27,264 bases of DNA from a virus, in the IMG/VR virus record IMGVR_UViG_3300008450_000368, positions 1 to 27,264 of that record, one strand, 5' to 3'. Position numbers and translations under genes: made by a program. The notes under the pieces were generated by a model. It searched no databases and was not told where the DNA came from. It saw nothing but the letters and a program-made list of their open reading frames with translations. How positions within the stretch are numbered: position 1 is the stretch's first letter; each line of letters begins with the position of its first letter. Below are positions 24,781 through 27,264 of the stretch, one piece after another.

Positions 24781-27178
24781 TTGTTCCCTCCTTTTTTTTG
24801 TTGATCACAATCCATCTACCGTTCAGGTCTCTACCTTCCTCAGGAGTAACGCCCTCCTTGTACAAAGCATAAGAGACGAGCCACTTGTAGAACTTGGTTC
24901 TGCTGATGGTCATCTTAGCCTTCGGTCCGTAGTCAGGATACTCGTTGATGAAGTCGTGATATAGATCATTCTTGTAGAGTCTAACCCCTGTCTCAAGCGC
25001 AGTGTTACGCTGCTGCCCATCGACAAGACCGCACCATTCAATGAAGTCGTGGGATGTCTCTGCAGATAGCTGACGAATCTTTAGGTTGACAAACTTACTC
25101 TTCACAAGTCCTGTGTCAAGGTAACTCTTTAGACACCCAATCATATAGTTGTCAAACTCACACCAATCATCATCGTTCCAATCCCCAAACATCAGCTTAC
25201 CAAACTCATCCAAAGGCGTGTACGCCTTGGAATAATACTGATGCAACTCAAGCTCCCACTTCCTCCGGGCAAATGAATTACCCGATCCTTTGATGGCATA
25301 GTTGGTAGTGATCGCAATCTTAGGACTCTTGCTGAATGGTATCTTGATGGCATCCTTATTCTTCTTCTCGAGGGTTAATCCCTCGGTGACCACCGAAAAT
25401 AACCTCTCGAAGTCAAAGTGTTTTTTCACATCATCAAAGCATAGAATCTGCGTGTCTGCACTCACCAACTGATAGGCGAAGCTGCGCTCAAAGGTGAAGC
25501 TCTTACCATCGATTACCACAAGCTTTTTCATATTGCTAAGGGCGTTCATAAACAGACCCTTACCTGTTCCACCCTCGGGATTGTCGCTGATAACTTCGTC
25601 ATTAAGGATAACCGCAGGGCAGAAGCTCAGGTTCTTGTACCCGTGCAGTAAGAATCCAATCGTACTCTCCATTGATGCAACCCTGCTGTCATCATCCCCG
25701 CAGATATTACGGATGAACTGCCGGTAGTTGCAGTGCTGTGTAACCTTACACATCGTGAAGTTTCGATCAATAACGTGGTCTTTCCATACGTACCCGCCTA
25801 AGTCAAGGTAGTCGATGGAAGTGATGCCTTCGCTTGTTATCTTGACCGCACAGTTCTTGTAGTATAGGTATGCCGCATCCTTGGTATCCTCAATAAAGTA
25901 GATGTCAATAGTTGATAGCATTGACAGGAACTCTTCTTTAAAGAATCGTGTGTTGTCAGCAAAATAGTTATACACCATTATGTCGTCAAGCTCAAGCAGA
26001 TGGTTCAGCACGAAGTCCTTTATCTCCTTCTCTGAAGTGTGGTCGATTAGGTTATTGGTTACTTTGACGAACACATAGTTCTTCCCACCCTCGGGGCAGT
26101 ACTTGTAGAACCCTGAGTCCTCGAGGAACTGCTTAAATAGGATATGCACTATCTTGATGACTCCCTTGTCGTTCTTTGTCCAAAAGGTCTGCTTGGCGTT
26201 CTCCTCCTCGACCTTTGCAAGCACCGCTTCGATCGTGTCGCCATCCAAATTGGAGTCCTGTAGTTGGAGGCGTACCTCTTTTTTTGAGACACCGCGTCTT
26301 AGTTTTGCTTTGATTTGGTTTAGTCTCTCCTCATCCTCGTAGTACTTAGTTCCGAAGTTCGCTGTGTTCTGATAGGCTGAGTCAATAGTCCTTTGAATCT
26401 CCTTGAGCGGGAAGTCAGCCGTTGCGTACTGATTCAATACGTACCCCGCCAAACTCTTGTTGATGCCGAAGTCATTGAACGCCATCGCAAGAATAAAGCA
26501 GTTCTGATTGCGCTGCCCTTCGGTCATCGGATACTTCTTATGCCACCACTTGACAAGTATTTCCACGATCTTGTTCTCATCCGTGATCGGGATAGTGGGT
26601 TGGTCTCTTGTCTTGTTGACCTCCGTGTACTCAGGCTCCTCAATCGTGTCCCAAATACTGCTATTCTCGTTAACGTGGATTAGAGGGTCATAGGACTCAT
26701 AACAAACCCGACTAAGGTTCTTACTCGTTTTATCGAAATAAGGCGAATTAAAGTACTTTTCTAAGCTGTTAAAGTAATTCTGATGGTTCTCTGCATCGGC
26801 AGGAATCTTCACGAGCACCTTCAGCCCGTTGCCGGATGGAGAAATAAACACCGAGTATACGTATTTATTCTTACTGAGAGTCTCTTTGTCGTTGAGTAAT
26901 AGTTTCTGCTTATCATACCCATCGAAGTCAAGGCAGATAAGACCGCTGTGTTCAATCAGGGCTGTGTCTGCGCGCTTGTTGAAGGTACCGCTGAAGCACA
27001 CTGCGGGCAGTTGCTTCTTCAGCTCATTGCGCTCCGCCTTGCGCTTCTCTGCTCTTATCTTCTTCACAAGGTCTTTAGTCGCCCCATCCTTGATACGCTC
27101 AAGGATTACACGCACATCCCTGTGAAAAGGAGTAGATGTTTCTTTGATGTTTTGGAATATGGTTACCTGTTGTGTCAT
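24773..27178 (-). CDS. VirE/BT4734-like primase fused to D5/SF3-type helicase (801 aa)
   Basis: The N-terminal region (about residues 1-175) has CLDFD (82-86), SPSGNGLKVLV (113-123) and RVCYESYDP (157-165). This is the VirE N-terminal / BT4734-like domain, whose acidic DxD and SxSGxGxK blocks resemble archaeo-eukaryotic-type primases. A helical PriCT-like segment follows (about 196-270). The C-terminal half is an SF3/D5-like ATPase with Walker A PEGGTGKG (534-541), Walker B-like ILCFDDV, and a following ITTN block (sensor-type). The product probably primes and unwinds DNA at phage forks. The ATG at 27178 is the first gene of the leftward operon in this window, after an AT-rich gap with ATGTCG repeats. 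The primase activity is inferred from motifs. Confidence 0.8.
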   Translation of the reverse strand: MTQQVTIFQNIKETSTPFHRDVRVILERIKDGATKDLVKKIRAEKRKAERNELKKQLPAVCFSGTFNKRADTALIEHSGLICLDFDGYDKQKLLLNDKETLSKNKYVYSVFISPSGNGLKVLVKIPADAENHQNYFNSLEKYFNSPYFDKTSKNLSRVCYESYDPLIHVNENSSIWDTIEEPEYTEVNKTRDQPTIPITDENKIVEILVKWWHKKYPMTEGQRNQNCFILAMAFNDFGINKSLAGYVLNQYATADFPLKEIQRTIDSAYQNTANFGTKYYEDEERLNQIKAKLRRGVSKKEVRLQLQDSNLDGDTIEAVLAKVEEENAKQTFWTKNDKGVIKIVHILFKQFLEDSGFYKYCPEGGKNYVFVKVTNNLIDHTSEKEIKDFVLNHLLELDDIMVYNYFADNTRFFKEEFLSMLSTIDIYFIEDTKDAAYLYYKNCAVKITSEGITSIDYLDLGGYVWKDHVIDRNFTMCKVTQHCNYRQFIRNICGDDDSRVASMESTIGFLLHGYKNLSFCPAVILNDEVISDNPEGGTGKGLFMNALSNMKKLVVIDGKSFTFERSFAYQLVSADTQILCFDDVKKHFDFERLFSVVTEGLTLEKKNKDAIKIPFSKSPKIAITTNYAIKGSGNSFARRKWELELHQYYSKAYTPLDEFGKLMFGDWNDDDWCEFDNYMIGCLKSYLDTGLVKSKFVNLKIRQLSAETSHDFIEWCGLVDGQQRNTALETGVRLYKNDLYHDFINEYPDYGPKAKMTISRTKFYKWLVSYALYKEGVTPEEGRDLNGRWIVINKKKEGTNE
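24787..24792 (-). promoter_or_regulatory. Strong Shine-Dalgarno (AGGAGG) for the SNF2-type helicase gene
   Basis: On the - strand, AGGAGG lies 6 bases before the ATG at 24780, directly after a run of eight A. It falls inside codons for the KKEG end of the primase-helicase, so it may be partly coincidental. It stands out because most other starts in the window lack such a sequence. Confidence 0.45.
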
Positions 27179-27264
27179 AAATGTTAAGGTTATGTCGAGA
27201 AAATGTCGTGTAACTAATTGACTCTGAAACTGATGTCGATTATGTTAATATTTAATTTAATTTC
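27179..27264. promoter_or_regulatory. AT-rich upstream region of the replication operon; possible operator or origin part
   Basis: No gene is seen here apart from a possible 16-codon tail of an upstream - strand gene (27214-27264, ending TAG), open to the window edge. The stretch is AT-rich at its right end (TTAATATTTAATTTAATTT on the + strand). No clear TAnnTTTG box faces the operon. It holds three ATGTCG copies. Confidence 0.35.
27192..27238 (+). repeat. Three direct ATGTCG repeats (iteron- or operator-like)
   Basis: ATGTCG occurs at 27192-27197, 27203-27208 and 27233-27238, all in the same orientation, with start-to-start spacings of 11 and 30 bases, close to one and three helical turns. 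They lie 14 to 60 bases before the ATG of the primase-helicase gene, next to an AT-rich run. Confidence 0.5.

Overview
This window is part of the genome of a tailed double-stranded DNA phage with a short, podovirus-type tail, most likely infecting a member of the Bacteroidota. The host is inferred from several features. Most starts follow A-rich leaders rather than Shine-Dalgarno sequences. TAnnTTTG -7 promoter boxes sit just before two genes. The primase has a VirE/BT4734-like N-terminus of the kind common in Bacteroidota elements. The virion proteins resemble those of crAss-like and marine flavobacterial podophages. Family names rest on motifs read by eye; no database search was made.

Positions 1-21773 (+ strand) form the virion module. 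It opens with the C-terminal part of the probable major capsid protein, closed by a hairpin terminator. A conserved virion protein of unknown role follows and has its own terminator. A promoter-like box then leads into the tail block: two ring/connector-type proteins, a 1568-residue muzzle or tail-stabilisation-type protein ending in cysteine-rich repeats, a small cysteine-rich protein that repeats one of its modules, and a tail protein. A second promoter-like box precedes a small GNAT-like protein, two internal (cargo or ejection) virion proteins, a 2965-residue polyvalent protein, and a small two-helix membrane protein that is a holin candidate. The polyvalent protein carries two short tandem N-terminal repeats, glycine/alanine-rich membrane-type helices, a GNAT domain, an ELQSD-type domain and an HEXXGH metallopeptidase-like domain. 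It probably enters the cell with the DNA.

Positions 21751-27178 (- strand) form a compact replication and DNA-metabolism operon converging on the virion module. In transcription order it encodes a VirE-like primase fused to a D5/SF3-like helicase, an SNF2-type SF2 helicase, a small unknown protein, a VRR-NUC nuclease, a DnaA domain IV-like DNA-binding protein with a coiled coil, a small unknown protein, and a second PD-(D/E)XK-like nuclease. Every neighbouring pair overlaps by 4 to 41 bases, so translation is probably coupled. The last gene overlaps the + strand holin candidate tail to tail. Upstream of the operon, 27179-27264 is AT-rich and holds three direct ATGTCG copies, which could be an operator or origin element.

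The points most worth a second look are the shared cysteine-rich modules at the tail tip, the domain set of the giant protein, and the pairing of a DnaA-like protein with iteron-like repeats. No tRNA, CRISPR array, insertion sequence or integrase was seen.
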